NCBI RefSeq assembly: GCF_012939995.1
Contig: NZ_SPMZ01000023.1
Location: 48,066 to 112,065, forward strand
DNA length: 64,000 bases
Source of the DNA: Candidatus Competibacter phosphatis
Lineage (GTDB): Bacteria; Pseudomonadota; Gammaproteobacteria; Competibacterales; Competibacteraceae
Direction of reading: 5' to 3'
Of this stretch, positions 9,890 through 18,773 are shown in pieces. Position 1 is the first letter of the stretch, and each line of letters starts with the position of its first letter. The translations under genes were made by a program, and so were the position numbers. The notes below the pieces were generated by a model, which worked only from the letters and a program-made list of their open reading frames with translations, was not told where the DNA came from and made no database searches.

Positions 9890-9936
9890 AACTTTCCCCA
9901 ATGGTGGGGCAAGTTACGCGGCTAACGGCGGTCGCG
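9890..9936 (+). ncRNA. tandem-hairpin ANTAR target in nrtA leader RNA
   Basis: Two consecutive hairpins with six-base loops match the known ANTAR-binding RNA motif (A at loop position 1, G at position 4). P1 has arms 9890-9899 and 9906-9915 (AACTT, one T/C mismatch, CCCC against GGGG and AAGTT) and loop AATGGT at 9900-9905. P2 has arms 9917-9923 and 9930-9936 (CGCGGCT against GGTCGCG, two G-U pairs) and loop AACGGC at 9924-9929. One base separates them, and an intrinsic terminator starts 13 bases later. Confidence 0.85.
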
Positions 9937-9948
9937 CATCGGACAAAG

Positions 9949-9994
9949 GCGTCCACACCTCAGTATTTCATACGAGGCGTGGGCGCTTTTTTTT
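9949..9994 (+). terminator. leader terminator (attenuator) before nrtA
   Basis: A long stem pairs 9949-9961 with 9974-9986 (13 positions, one A/C mismatch, one G-U), with a GTAT/ATAC extension in the loop, followed by eight T at 9987-9994. It lies between the ANTAR target and the nrtA start, the layout expected when a NasT-type protein releases termination. It is a terminator for the leader, not for nasT alone. Confidence 0.85.
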
Positions 9995-10019
9995 ATTGGC
10001 TACAAAATGGGTGCACGAC

Positions 10020-11448
10020 ATGAAAAACACCAATGCGACGAATAATCCGGTCCAGACTCCTGATCTGTCTCGGCGTAAATTCCTCAAAACCGGTGGGCTC
10101 GCGTTTGGCGGCGCCACCTTGCTGAGCGGGACGCCACCTTGGTTGCGGACGGGCGCTTGGGCCGGCGAAGGCGGTGGTTTGGAGAAAACCAAACTCACTC
10201 TAGGATTTATCCCTCTTACCGACTGCGCGCCGTTGGTGGTGGCGGCGGAGAAGGGTTATTTCAAGAAATACGGCTTGGACGTGGCGCTGTCCAAGGAAGC
10301 GTCCTGGGCCAATATCCGCGACAAGGTCGCCATCGGCGAACTGGATGGCGCGCACATGTTGGCGGGCATGCCCATTGCGGCCAGTCTTGGCGTCGGCGCC
10401 TTGCCCAAGGCCACGATCACCGCGTTTTCCATGGATCTCAACGGTAACGCCATCACCGTTTCCAACGACTTGTACGAACGGATGGTGAAAGCCGATCCCG
10501 AGGCGATGAAGGAGCGTCCTCTCAGCGCCCGTGCCCTAAAAAAAGGTCATCGATGCCGACAAAGCCGCCGGTAAGGAACCGATGACCTTCGCCATGGTGT
10601 TTCCCGTTTCCACCCACAATTACGAAATCCGCTACTGGATGGGTTCGGCCGGCATCGACCCGGATCAGGATGTACGCCTGATCGTCATCCCGCCACCGCA
10701 GATGGTCGCCAATCTCAAGGCCGGCAACATTGTTGGTTACTGCGTGGGCGAACCGTGGAACGAGCGCGCGGTGGAAGCCGGCATCGGTCGCACCCTGATC
10801 ACCAATTACGAGATCTGGAACAACAATCCGGAAAAGGTGTTCGGCGTCAATTTGGAATGGCACGAGAAAAACCCACGCACCCATCAGGCCTTGATCATGG
10901 CCTTGCTGGAAGCGACCCAGTGGATGGATCAGCCGAAAAATCGCATGGAGGTGGTGAGCTTGATCGCGCAGAAGTCCTACGTCAACGCACCGGACGAGGT
11001 GGTGAAGATGTCGATGACCGGCACCTTCAAATATGCCAAGGACGAAGAACCGCGTCCGCTACCGGATTTCAACGTGTTTTACCGCTATGCCGCCAATTTC
11101 CCCTGGCTATCGCACGCCGCCTGGTTCATCAGTCAGATGTACCGCTGGGGCCAACTGGAGCAGCCGGCCAATATCCTGCAAACCGCCGGTTCCATTTATC
11201 GCCCCGATCTGTACCGACAAGCGGCCAAGGCGCTAGGCGTGCCGTATCCCACCATCGATGTGAAAAAGGAAGGTATCAACGCGAAACCCTGGACGCTCAA
11301 GGAAGCCACCAGTCCGATTGCCATGGGTCCGGATCGCTTCTTCGACGGTGGGGTGTTCGATCCCGCGAAGTCAGGCGAGTACGTCACCGGTTTTGCCGTA
11401 AAAAATCTGAAGGTGACGCCCGAAGCATTGCTGAAAGCCAACTCCTGA
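10020..11448 (+). CDS. nrtA: nitrate ABC transporter substrate-binding protein NrtA (frameshifted at 10538-10544)
   Basis: This is the periplasmic nitrate/nitrite-binding component. A twin-arginine signal (SRRKFLK, residues 17-23) followed by a Gly/Ala-rich core shows export in folded form. The frame breaks at an A7 run: the upstream half is open to 10574 and the downstream half is open to 11448. Dropping one A joins ALKK to VIDADKAAG and gives about 475 residues, the usual size for NrtA. ATG 10020 is preferred over 9996 because 9996 sits two bases after the terminator T-run without a binding site. The downstream half keeps the family's YCVGEPWNERA block. It heads the nrtA-nrtB-nrtD-nirB-nirD-nasA operon. 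Confidence 0.88.
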
Positions 11449-11466
11449 ATAGGGGAGGAAACGAAC

Positions 11467-12420
11467 ATGAGTAAAGTTATTGCTTTAAGCACTGCGACCC
11501 GCATGGAACCTCAACGACTGGAAACACCCGCGCCAATGATCGTACCCAACGAGCAAGTCGATGTGACTGCCGCCAATCGCGAACGACAACCGCCGGTCCC
11601 AAAGATGGAAACGGCTATCGCTCCAGTGTCGCGCACCCGGACCCGCGTCGCGGCGGTTCTGCGCGCCATCTTGTTACCCGCCCTTACCTTCCTTGTGGTG
11701 CTGGCGATCTGGAGCTTCGTCAACGCTAAGATCACCAGCGATATTCCCACGCCCGCCGAAGCCTGGACCCGAGCGGTGGAGGTGCTCGGTAATCCGTTCT
11801 ACGACGCCGGGCCGAACGACATGGGCATCGGTTGGCAGGTGTTGTATTCGCTGGGGCGGGTGATGGCCGGCTTCGCCTTGGCGGTTGTGGTGGGTATTCC
11901 GGTGGGCTTCCTGATGGGTGCCAGCCGCGCCGTGCACCAAGCCTGCTATCCGCTGGTGCAGATCCTGCGGCCGGTCAGCCCGCTGGCCTGGTTGCCCATC
12001 GGTCTGCTGATCTTTCAGGCCAAGGACCCGTCGGCGATCTTCGTGATCTTCATCACCAGCATCTGGCCGGTGATTGTCAACACCGCCGCCGGCGTGCAGG
12101 CGATTCCCCAGGATTATCTCAATGTGGCGCGGGTGTTGCAGCTCGGCAAACTGGAAGTGACCCGCCGTATCCTGATTCCCGCCACTCTGCCGCATATCCT
12201 GACCGGCATGCGGTTGTCGCTGAGCGTGGCCTGGATGGTGATCGTGGCGGCGGAAATGCTGACCGGTGGCATCGGTATCGGTTTTTATGTCTGGGACGAG
12301 TGGAACAACCTCAACGTTGCTTCCATCATCGTTGCCATCGGCGTCATCGGCTTGGTCGGCATCTTGTTGGAAAGCGTGATGAATCTGGCGCAACGCCACT
12401 TTGACTACAACCGTCGTTAA
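11467..12420 (+). CDS. nrtB: nitrate ABC transporter permease NrtB
   Basis: This is the inner-membrane permease of the nitrate importer (CmpB/NrtB/SsuC type). A polar N-terminal stretch of about 65 residues precedes the first transmembrane helix (LPALTFLVVLAIWSFV). About six helices follow, with the conserved permease loop RVLQLGKLEVTRRILIPATLP that docks on the ATPase. Length is 317 residues. A strong GGGGAGGA site precedes ATG 11467, and the gene lies 18 bases after nrtA. Confidence 0.93.
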   Translation: MSKVIALSTATRMEPQRLETPAPMIVPNEQVDVTAANRERQPPVPKMETAIAPVSRTRTRVAAVLRAILLPALTFLVVLAIWSFVNAKITSDIPTPAEAWTRAVEVLGNPFYDAGPNDMGIGWQVLYSLGRVMAGFALAVVVGIPVGFLMGASRAVHQACYPLVQILRPVSPLAWLPIGLLIFQAKDPSAIFVIFITSIWPVIVNTAAGVQAIPQDYLNVARVLQLGKLEVTRRILIPATLPHILTGMRLSLSVAWMVIVAAEMLTGGIGIGFYVWDEWNNLNVASIIVAIGVIGLVGILLESVMNLAQRHFDYNRR

Positions 12421-12433
12421 TCGGGAGATCGCC

Positions 12434-13225
12434 ATGAGCTACCTGAATATTTCCAATGTGGACGTGGTGTTTCCCATCGTCAACGGTACGTACATCGCCT
12501 TGCGTGAGGTCTCTCTCGAAGTCGAAAAAGGCGAATTCATCACCATCATCGGCCATTCCGGTTGTGGCAAGTCCACGGTGCTGAATGTGGTCGCCGGTTT
12601 GTTGCAAGCCACCCGTGGCGGCGTGCTGCTGGAGAATCGGGAAGTGAACAGCCCTGGTCCGGATCGCGCCGTGGTGTTCCAGAACCATTCGCTGTTGCCG
12701 TGGCTGACGGTCTACGAGAACGTGCGCATCGCGGTGGACAAAGTGTTCGGCAAGAGCAAGACCAAGGCCGAGCGTCACGACTGGACCGTGCATAACTTGA
12801 AGCTGGTGCATATGGAGCATGCGCTGGATAAGCTGCCTGGCGCGATTTCCGGGGGCATGAAGCAGCGGGTCGGAATCGCCCGCGCCTTGGCGATGCAGCC
12901 GAAAGTGTTGTTGATGGATGAGCCGTTCGGTGCGCTCGATGCCCTGACCCGTGCCCATTTGCAGGAATCGGTGATGGAGATTCAGGCCACGCTCAATAAC
13001 ACCGTGTTGATGATTACCCACGATGTCGATGAAGCGGTGCTGTTGTCCGATCGCATTGTGATGATGACCAACGGTCCGGCGGCAACGGTGGGCGAAATTC
13101 TGCAGGTGGATTTGCCCCGTCCGCGTAACCGCTTGGAATTGGCCGACGACTCGGCCTACAACCACTATCGCGCCGAAGTTCTGCGTTTCCTTTACGAACG
13201 GCAGCGTCGGCCAGACGCAGCGTGA
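12434..13225 (+). CDS. nrtD: nitrate ABC transporter ATP-binding protein (NrtD type)
   Basis: This cytoplasmic ATPase powers the nitrate importer. The Walker A motif GHSGCGKST is near residues 39-47, the ABC signature appears as [16 protein letters not shown], and Walker B as [12 protein letters not shown] with the switch His in ITHDVDEA. Length is 263 residues, a single ATPase domain without the NrtA-like fusion seen in NrtC. ATG 12434 was chosen for its CGGGAGA site and the MSYLNISNV start; an upstream in-frame start lies inside nrtB. Confidence 0.92.
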   Translation: MSYLNISNVDVVFPIVNGTYIALREVSLEVEKGEFITIIGHSGCGKSTVLNVVAGLLQATRGGVLLENREVNSPGPDRAVVFQNHSLLPWLTVYENVRIAVDKVFGKSKTKAERHDWTVHNLKLVHMEHALDKLPGAISGGMKQRVGIARALAMQPKVLLMDEPFGALDALTRAHLQESVMEIQATLNNTVLMITHDVDEAVLLSDRIVMMTNGPAATVGEILQVDLPRPRNRLELADDSAYNHYRAEVLRFLYERQRRPDAA

Positions 13226-13251
13226 ATGGGACCGTGAAGGAGAATGCAACG

Positions 13252-15684
13252 ATGAAAGAACGTCTGGTTTTGGTAGGCAACGGTATGGCCGGGATGCGCA
13301 CGGTGGAGGAATTACTGGCGATCGCCCCGGACAAATTCGACATCACCGTGTTTGGCAGCGAGCCCCACGGTAACTACAACCGCATCATGCTGTCGCCGGT
13401 ATTGGCGGGCGAAAAGACCGTCGATCAGATCATGATCAACGATTTGTCCTGGTACGCGGAGAAGGGTATCCGCTTGCATGCCGGTCATGCCGTCGTCGAC
13501 ATTCACCGTGCCCGGCGCGAAGTCCGTGCCGCCGACGGTACGGTCGCATCCTATGATCGATTGTTGCTGGCGACCGGATCCAATCCCTTCATCCTGCCGA
13601 TTCCGGGCAACGATCTGCCGGGCGTCATCGGGTTCCGCGACATCAAGGATGTGGAAACCATGCTGGCGGCGGCGCGCACCGGCAAGAATGCGGTGGTGAT
13701 CGGCGGCGGCCTGCTCGGTCTGGAAGCCGCCAACGGACTGATGAAGCAAGGGATGCAAGTCACCGTCGTCCATGTGCTCGATACCTTGATGGAACGGCAA
13801 CTCGATCCGGTCGCGGCCGACATGCTACGCGCGAACCTGGAAGAGCGGGGACTGCGCTTCCTGATGGGCGCGCAAACCGCCGCCCTGCTCGGCGAGGAGC
13901 GGGTGCGCGCCGTGCGCTTCAAGGATGGCCTGGAAATTCCCACCGATCTGGTGGTGATGGCGGTCGGTATCCGACCCAACTTCGAGTTGGCCAAGCAGAT
14001 AGGAATCTATTGCGAGCGTGGTATCGTCGTCAACGACACCATGCAGACTTACGATCCGAGGGTGTATGCGGTCGGCGAGTGCGTGCAGCATCGCGGCCAG
14101 TGCTACGGTTTGGTCGCGCCGCTGTGGGAGCAGGCCAAGGTCTGCGCCAACCATCTGGCGCGTTACGGCATCGGCCGCTATCAGGGATCGGTGACCAGCA
14201 CCAAGCTCAAGGTCACCGGCATCGACCTGTTCTCCGCCGGTAGTTTCAACGGTGGGCCGGGCTGCGAGGAGATCGTGTTGCGCGACCCGGCGCGCGGCGT
14301 CTACAAGAAGCTGGTGGTCAAGGAAAACCGCGTGCAGGGCGCGGTGCTGTACGGCGATACTGTCGATGGCTCCTGGTATTTCCAGTTGCTGCGCGAAGGC
14401 ACCGACATCGGCGCTTTCCGCGAAACCGTGCTATTCGGTCACGCCCACATGGCCGATTCGGGCCGGGACGGCTTCAGCGTGATGACGATGGCCGACGACG
14501 CCGAGATTTGCGGGTGCAACGGCGTGTGCAAGGGCGCGATCACCAAGGCGATCGCCGAAAAGAAGCTGTTTACCCTCGACGAAGTGCGCGCGCACACCAA
14601 GGCATCGGCTTCCTGCGGTTCCTGCACCGGTTTGGTCGAACAGCTTCTCGCCGCCACCGTCGGCACCATCGGCAAGACTCCGGCCGAAAAACCGATGTGC
14701 AAGTGCACCGAGCATTCGCACGACATGGTGCGCGCCGCGATCCGCGAACAACATCTGACCTCGCTGGCGCAGATCTTCGAGGCCCTCAACTGGAAAAACC
14801 CGGACGGCTGTCACTCCTGTCGTCCAGCATTGAACTTTTACCTGATCTCGACGTGGCCCAGCGAGGCGAAAGACGACCAGCAGTCGCGCTTCATCAACGA
14901 GCGCGTGCACGCCAACATTCAAAAGGACGGCACTTACTCGGTCGTCCCGCGCATGTGGGGCGGCCTGACCAATCCGCAGGAATTGCGCGCCATCGCCGAT
15001 GTGGCCGACAAGTTCCAGATCCCCACGGTGAAAGTGACCGGCGGCCAGCGCATCGACCTGCTGGGCGTGAAAAAAGAGGATTTGCCGAAAGTTTGGGCTG
15101 ACCTCAACGCCGCCGGCATGGTGTCCGGCCACGCCTACGGCAAGAGCCTGCGCACCGTGAAAACCTGTGTCGGTACCGACTGGTGCCGGTTCGGCACGCA
15201 GGATTCGACCGGCCTCGGCGTCAAGCTGGAGAAGATGACCTGGGGATCGTGGACGCCGCACAAATTCAAAATGGCGGTTTCCGGTTGTCCGCGCAACTGC
15301 GCCGAAGCCACTATCAAGGATTTCGGCGTGGTCTGCGTGGATTCCGGTTATGAAATTCATGTGGGCGGCAATGGCGGCATCAAGATTCGCGGCACCGATT
15401 TGCTGTGCAAACTGGCGACGGAGGCGGAAGTGAAGGAGTACTGCTGCGCGTTCATGCAGCTTTACCGCGAGGAAGGCCGCTATTTGGAACGCACCGCGCC
15501 GTGGATCGAGCGGGTCGGTCTCAGCTATGTGAAGTCGCGCATCGTCGAGGACGAGGAAAATCGCAAGGCGCTCTGTGCCCGTTTTCTCGAATCGCAACAA
15601 TATGCCCAGATCGATCCCTGGGCGGAACGCGCCGGCGGACGCGTGGACGCCCACGAGTTCCAGCCTTTGCAACGAGTGGGTTGA
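13252..15684 (+). CDS. nirB: assimilatory nitrite reductase [NAD(P)H] large subunit NirB
   Basis: This cytoplasmic enzyme reduces nitrite to ammonium with six electrons from NAD(P)H. In order it has an FAD/NAD(P) pyridine-nucleotide oxidoreductase module (GNGMAGMRT at the N-terminus, VVIGGGLLGLEAA near 145) and a BFD-type [2Fe-2S] region (CGCNGVC ... CGSC, about 422-470). A sulfite/nitrite reductase half-domain pair follows. Its siroheme/[4Fe-4S] Cys motifs are CVGTDWC near 642 and SGCPRNC near 682. Length is 810 residues, normal for NirB. ATG 13252 is backed by AAGGAG at 13238-13243. Confidence 0.95.
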   Translation: MKERLVLVGNGMAGMRTVEELLAIAPDKFDITVFGSEPHGNYNRIMLSPVLAGEKTVDQIMINDLSWYAEKGIRLHAGHAVVDIHRARREVRAADGTVASYDRLLLATGSNPFILPIPGNDLPGVIGFRDIKDVETMLAAARTGKNAVVIGGGLLGLEAANGLMKQGMQVTVVHVLDTLMERQLDPVAADMLRANLEERGLRFLMGAQTAALLGEERVRAVRFKDGLEIPTDLVVMAVGIRPNFELAKQIGIYCERGIVVNDTMQTYDPRVYAVGECVQHRGQCYGLVAPLWEQAKVCANHLARYGIGRYQGSVTSTKLKVTGIDLFSAGSFNGGPGCEEIVLRDPARGVYKKLVVKENRVQGAVLYGDTVDGSWYFQLLREGTDIGAFRETVLFGHAHMADSGRDGFSVMTMADDAEICGCNGVCKGAITKAIAEKKLFTLDEVRAHTKASASCGSCTGLVEQLLAATVGTIGKTPAEKPMCKCTEHSHDMVRAAIREQHLTSLAQIFEALNWKNPDGCHSCRPALNFYLISTWPSEAKDDQQSRFINERVHANIQKDGTYSVVPRMWGGLTNPQELRAIADVADKFQIPTVKVTGGQRIDLLGVKKEDLPKVWADLNAAGMVSGHAYGKSLRTVKTCVGTDWCRFGTQDSTGLGVKLEKMTWGSWTPHKFKMAVSGCPRNCAEATIKDFGVVCVDSGYEIHVGGNGGIKIRGTDLLCKLATEAEVKEYCCAFMQLYREEGRYLERTAPWIERVGLSYVKSRIVEDEENRKALCARFLESQQYAQIDPWAERAGGRVDAHEFQPLQRVG

Positions 15685-15702
15685 GGAGTGGAGACCATCA
15701 TC

Positions 15703-16074
15703 ATGTACGACTGGCACGAAATTGGCGCGCTCGACGACATTCCCCGCCTGGGTTCGCGCGTGGTGCAAACTCCGCACGGCGACGTGGCGGTTTTTCGCAC
15801 CGCCGACGATCAGGTATTCGCCTTGCGCGACCGCTGTCCGCACAAGGGCGGACCGCTGTCGCAGGGCATCGTTCACGGTCATCGCATCACCTGTCCGCTG
15901 CACAACTGGGTGCTGGAGTTGGAAAGCGGTCAGGCGGTCGCGCCGGACGTGGGTTGCGCCACGCATTATCCGGTGCGGCTGGAAAACGGTCGGCTTTGGC
16001 TGGGCTTGAACAATGTGGTCAGCTTGCCGACCACAGCCCCCCGCAATCGCTTGAAGGGGAGGGTGAGGCGATGA
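15703..16074 (+). CDS. nirD: nitrite reductase small subunit NirD (Rieske-type)
   Basis: This is the small partner of NirB, a Rieske-fold protein. Here it retains both ligand pairs, CPHKGG near residue 43 and CPLHNW near 62, so it may bind a [2Fe-2S] cluster; some NirD proteins have lost these. ATG 15703 gives MYDWHEIG, matching family starts, and has GGAG upstream; a GTG at 15688 is an alternative giving five more residues. Length is 123 residues. Its stop overlaps the nasA start as ATGA. Confidence 0.92.
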   Translation: MYDWHEIGALDDIPRLGSRVVQTPHGDVAVFRTADDQVFALRDRCPHKGGPLSQGIVHGHRITCPLHNWVLELESGQAVAPDVGCATHYPVRLENGRLWLGLNNVVSLPTTAPRNRLKGRVRR

Positions 16075-18734
16075 GCGGCGCTGGCGAAATGGTGCGCACC
16101 ACTTGTCCCTATTGCGGGGTCGGTTGCGGCGTAAAGGTCACGACCGACGCCGACGGTAGCACGCGGGTGGCGGGCGACGAGACGCATCCGGCCAATTATG
16201 GACGGCTCTGCTCGAAAGGTACGGCGCTGGGCGAAACGCTGAGTCTGGACGATCGCCTGCTGTATCCGGAGATCGCCGGGCAACGGGTGTCGTGGGATGA
16301 GGCGATAACCGCGATTGCTAATGGCTTTTGTCGGGCATTGCTGGGACACGGTCCCGACGCGGTGGCGTTTTACGTCTCCGGGCAATTGCTGACCGAGGAT
16401 TACTATGTCGCCAACAAGCTGATGAAGGGTTGCTTCGGTGGCGCCAACATCGATACCAACTCGCGGCTGTGCATGTCGTCCTCGGTCGCCGGCCACAAAC
16501 GGGCATTCGGCTCGGACACTGTGCCCGGTTGTTACGAGGATCTGGAGGAAGCCGACGTGGTGGTGCTGGTCGGTTCCAATCTGGCCTGGTGCCATCCGGT
16601 GTTGTATCAGCGCATCCTCGCCGCGCGGGAACGCCGCACGGGCAAGCCGCAGCTAGTGGTGATCGATCCGCGTCGCACCACCACCTGCGATGTCGCCGAG
16701 ACGCATCTGCCGCTCAAACCCGGTTCGGATACGGCCCTGTTCAACGGCTTGCTGGTCCATCTCTACCAGCAAAACCGCTTGGACCCCGAGTTTTTGGACG
16801 AGCATGTCGCGGGTTTCTGGTCAGCCTATCGAACCGCAAAGGAAGTCGCGCCCAATGTGCCCGCCGTCGCGGCTCGCACCGGTTTGCCCGAAAGCGCCGT
16901 TGCCGAGTTTTATGGGCTGTGGGGTCGTACCCGCAAGGTAGTGACGGTGTATTCGCAGGGCGTCAATCAATCCGCCCACGGCAGCGATAAGGTCAACGCG
17001 ATCATCAATTGCCATCTGGCGACCGGGCGCATCGGGCAGCCAGGTATGGGACCGTTTTCGGTCACCGGTCAGCCCAATGCGATGGGTGGGCGTGAGGTGG
17101 GCGGTTTGGCGAACCAACTGGCGGCGCACATGGATTTCGCGCCAGAGGATGTCGAACGCGTGCAGCGGTTTTGGCAAGCCCCCGCCATCGCCCAAGGTCC
17201 CGGATTGAAAGCCGTCGATCTATTTAAAGCGGTCGCTGACGGGAAGATCAAAGCCTTATGGATCATGGGCACCAATCCGGTGGTCAGCATGCCCGACGCC
17301 GACCGGGTTCGAGAGGCCTTGCGGCGCTGTCCGTTGGTAGTGGTGTCCGATGCCGTGGCCGATACCGATACCATGCGTTTGGCGCGTATCAAACTGCCGG
17401 CACTGACCTGGGGCGAAAAGGAGGGTACGGTCACCAACTCCGAACGACGGATTTCCCGCCAGCGGATCTTTTTGCCGCCGCCCGGCGAAGCGAAACCCGA
17501 TTGGTGGGCCATGACCCAAGTGGCTCGACGCTTGGGATTCGAGGCGTGGTTTCCTTTCGAGTCGGCTGCGGCTGTTTTCCGCGAACATGCGGCTTTGTCC
17601 GGGTTTGAGAACGAGAACGCTCGCCGCGATTTCGATATTTCCGCGCTCGCCGACCTTTCGGATACCGATTACGATGCCTTGCAACCTGTGCAATGGCCCT
17701 TGCCACATGGGGTCACGGTAGGTACGGCGCGATTGTTCGGCGCGGGTGGATTCTTCACCGCCGATGGCAGGGCGCGCTGCGTCGCCATCGGCGAGCGGGC
17801 GCCCGCCCATGCGGTCGATGACAGCTTTCCGCTGGTGCTCAACAGCGGGCGGATTCGCGATCAATGGCACACCATGACCCGCACCGGCAAGACCGCGCGG
17901 CTGACCGGCCATATTCCCGAACCCTATGTCGAGATTCATCCAGTGGACGCGCTGGCCTGCGGCGTCAGCGAGAATGGGCTGGCGCGGGTACATAGCCGTT
18001 GGGGCGAAATGATCGTGCGGGTGCGCACCAACTCGGAGCAGCAACCGGGCAGCGTGTTCGTGCCGATGCATTGGGGTACGCCGCTGGCGCCGCGCGGGCG
18101 GGTCAACGCGGCGGTCAATCCGGTGGTCGATCCGCTGTCCGGTCAACCGGAATCGAAGCATACCCCGGTGCGGGTACAGGCGTACCGTCCCCGCTGGCAC
18201 GGGTTTTTGCTATCTCGCGCGGCCATCGATCCGCCGGCGGTCGAATATCGGGTCAGTGTCCGCGACCGGGAGTGCTGGCGCTACGAATTGGCGGGAGAAG
18301 AGTCGGTCGAGGATTGGCCGAGCCGGGCACGCGGTTTACTCGGCGATGAACCCGCTTGGGAATGGCTGGAGTTTGCCGATCTCGGTACCGGCCGCTACCG
18401 GGGGGCGGTGCTGGTGGACGGGCGGCTGCATGCTTGTCTGTTTGTCGCGCCCGGCCCCGAATTGCCGCTGCGGGGCTGGCTGGCTGGATTGTTCGCCGCT
18501 TCGGAATTGGACTCCACCGAACGCGCCAGTGTGCTGGCCGGACGACCTGGACAGGGCCAGCGCGACAATGGCCGTATCGTCTGCGCCTGTTTCGGGGTGG
18601 GCCTGAACACCCTGACCGCCGCCATCCGCGACCAGCGCTTGATCACGCCCGAGGCGATCGGCGCGGCGCTGCAAGCGGGTACCAACTGCGGTTCTTGTGT
18701 GCCGGAGCTACGACAACTGATTGCGCAAGGCTAG
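16071..18734 (+). CDS. nasA: assimilatory nitrate reductase catalytic subunit NasA
   Basis: This molybdopterin enzyme reduces nitrate to nitrite in the cytoplasm. The N-terminal [4Fe-4S] motif is CPYCGVGCGVKV ... CSKG (residues about 11-48), followed by the Mo-bisMGD domains and the molydopterin-dinucleotide-binding domain (LVLNSGRIRDQWHTMTRTG near 585). A C-terminal BFD-like [2Fe-2S] domain (CACFGVG ... CGSC) ends the protein. Length is 887 residues, and there is no Tat signal. No separate flavoprotein reductase (NasB) follows, so electrons must come from ferredoxin or a protein encoded elsewhere. The frame is open well upstream, but ATG 16071, overlapping nirD, is the natural start. Confidence 0.95.
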   Translation: MSGAGEMVRTTCPYCGVGCGVKVTTDADGSTRVAGDETHPANYGRLCSKGTALGETLSLDDRLLYPEIAGQRVSWDEAITAIANGFCRALLGHGPDAVAFYVSGQLLTEDYYVANKLMKGCFGGANIDTNSRLCMSSSVAGHKRAFGSDTVPGCYEDLEEADVVVLVGSNLAWCHPVLYQRILAARERRTGKPQLVVIDPRRTTTCDVAETHLPLKPGSDTALFNGLLVHLYQQNRLDPEFLDEHVAGFWSAYRTAKEVAPNVPAVAARTGLPESAVAEFYGLWGRTRKVVTVYSQGVNQSAHGSDKVNAIINCHLATGRIGQPGMGPFSVTGQPNAMGGREVGGLANQLAAHMDFAPEDVERVQRFWQAPAIAQGPGLKAVDLFKAVADGKIKALWIMGTNPVVSMPDADRVREALRRCPLVVVSDAVADTDTMRLARIKLPALTWGEKEGTVTNSERRISRQRIFLPPPGEAKPDWWAMTQVARRLGFEAWFPFESAAAVFREHAALSGFENENARRDFDISALADLSDTDYDALQPVQWPLPHGVTVGTARLFGAGGFFTADGRARCVAIGERAPAHAVDDSFPLVLNSGRIRDQWHTMTRTGKTARLTGHIPEPYVEIHPVDALACGVSENGLARVHSRWGEMIVRVRTNSEQQPGSVFVPMHWGTPLAPRGRVNAAVNPVVDPLSGQPESKHTPVRVQAYRPRWHGFLLSRAAIDPPAVEYRVSVRDRECWRYELAGEESVEDWPSRARGLLGDEPAWEWLEFADLGTGRYRGAVLVDGRLHACLFVAPGPELPLRGWLAGLFAASELDSTERASVLAGRPGQGQRDNGRIVCACFGVGLNTLTAAIRDQRLITPEAIGAALQAGTNCGSCVPELRQLIAQG

Positions 18735-18773
18735 AATCGATGCTCCCGAAACCACCGAGGAGCGATCGCCCCG

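Noticed and set aside
14431..15966. Long open frame antisense to nirB
   Set aside because: Same reason: the plus strand carries NirB with all cofactor motifs.
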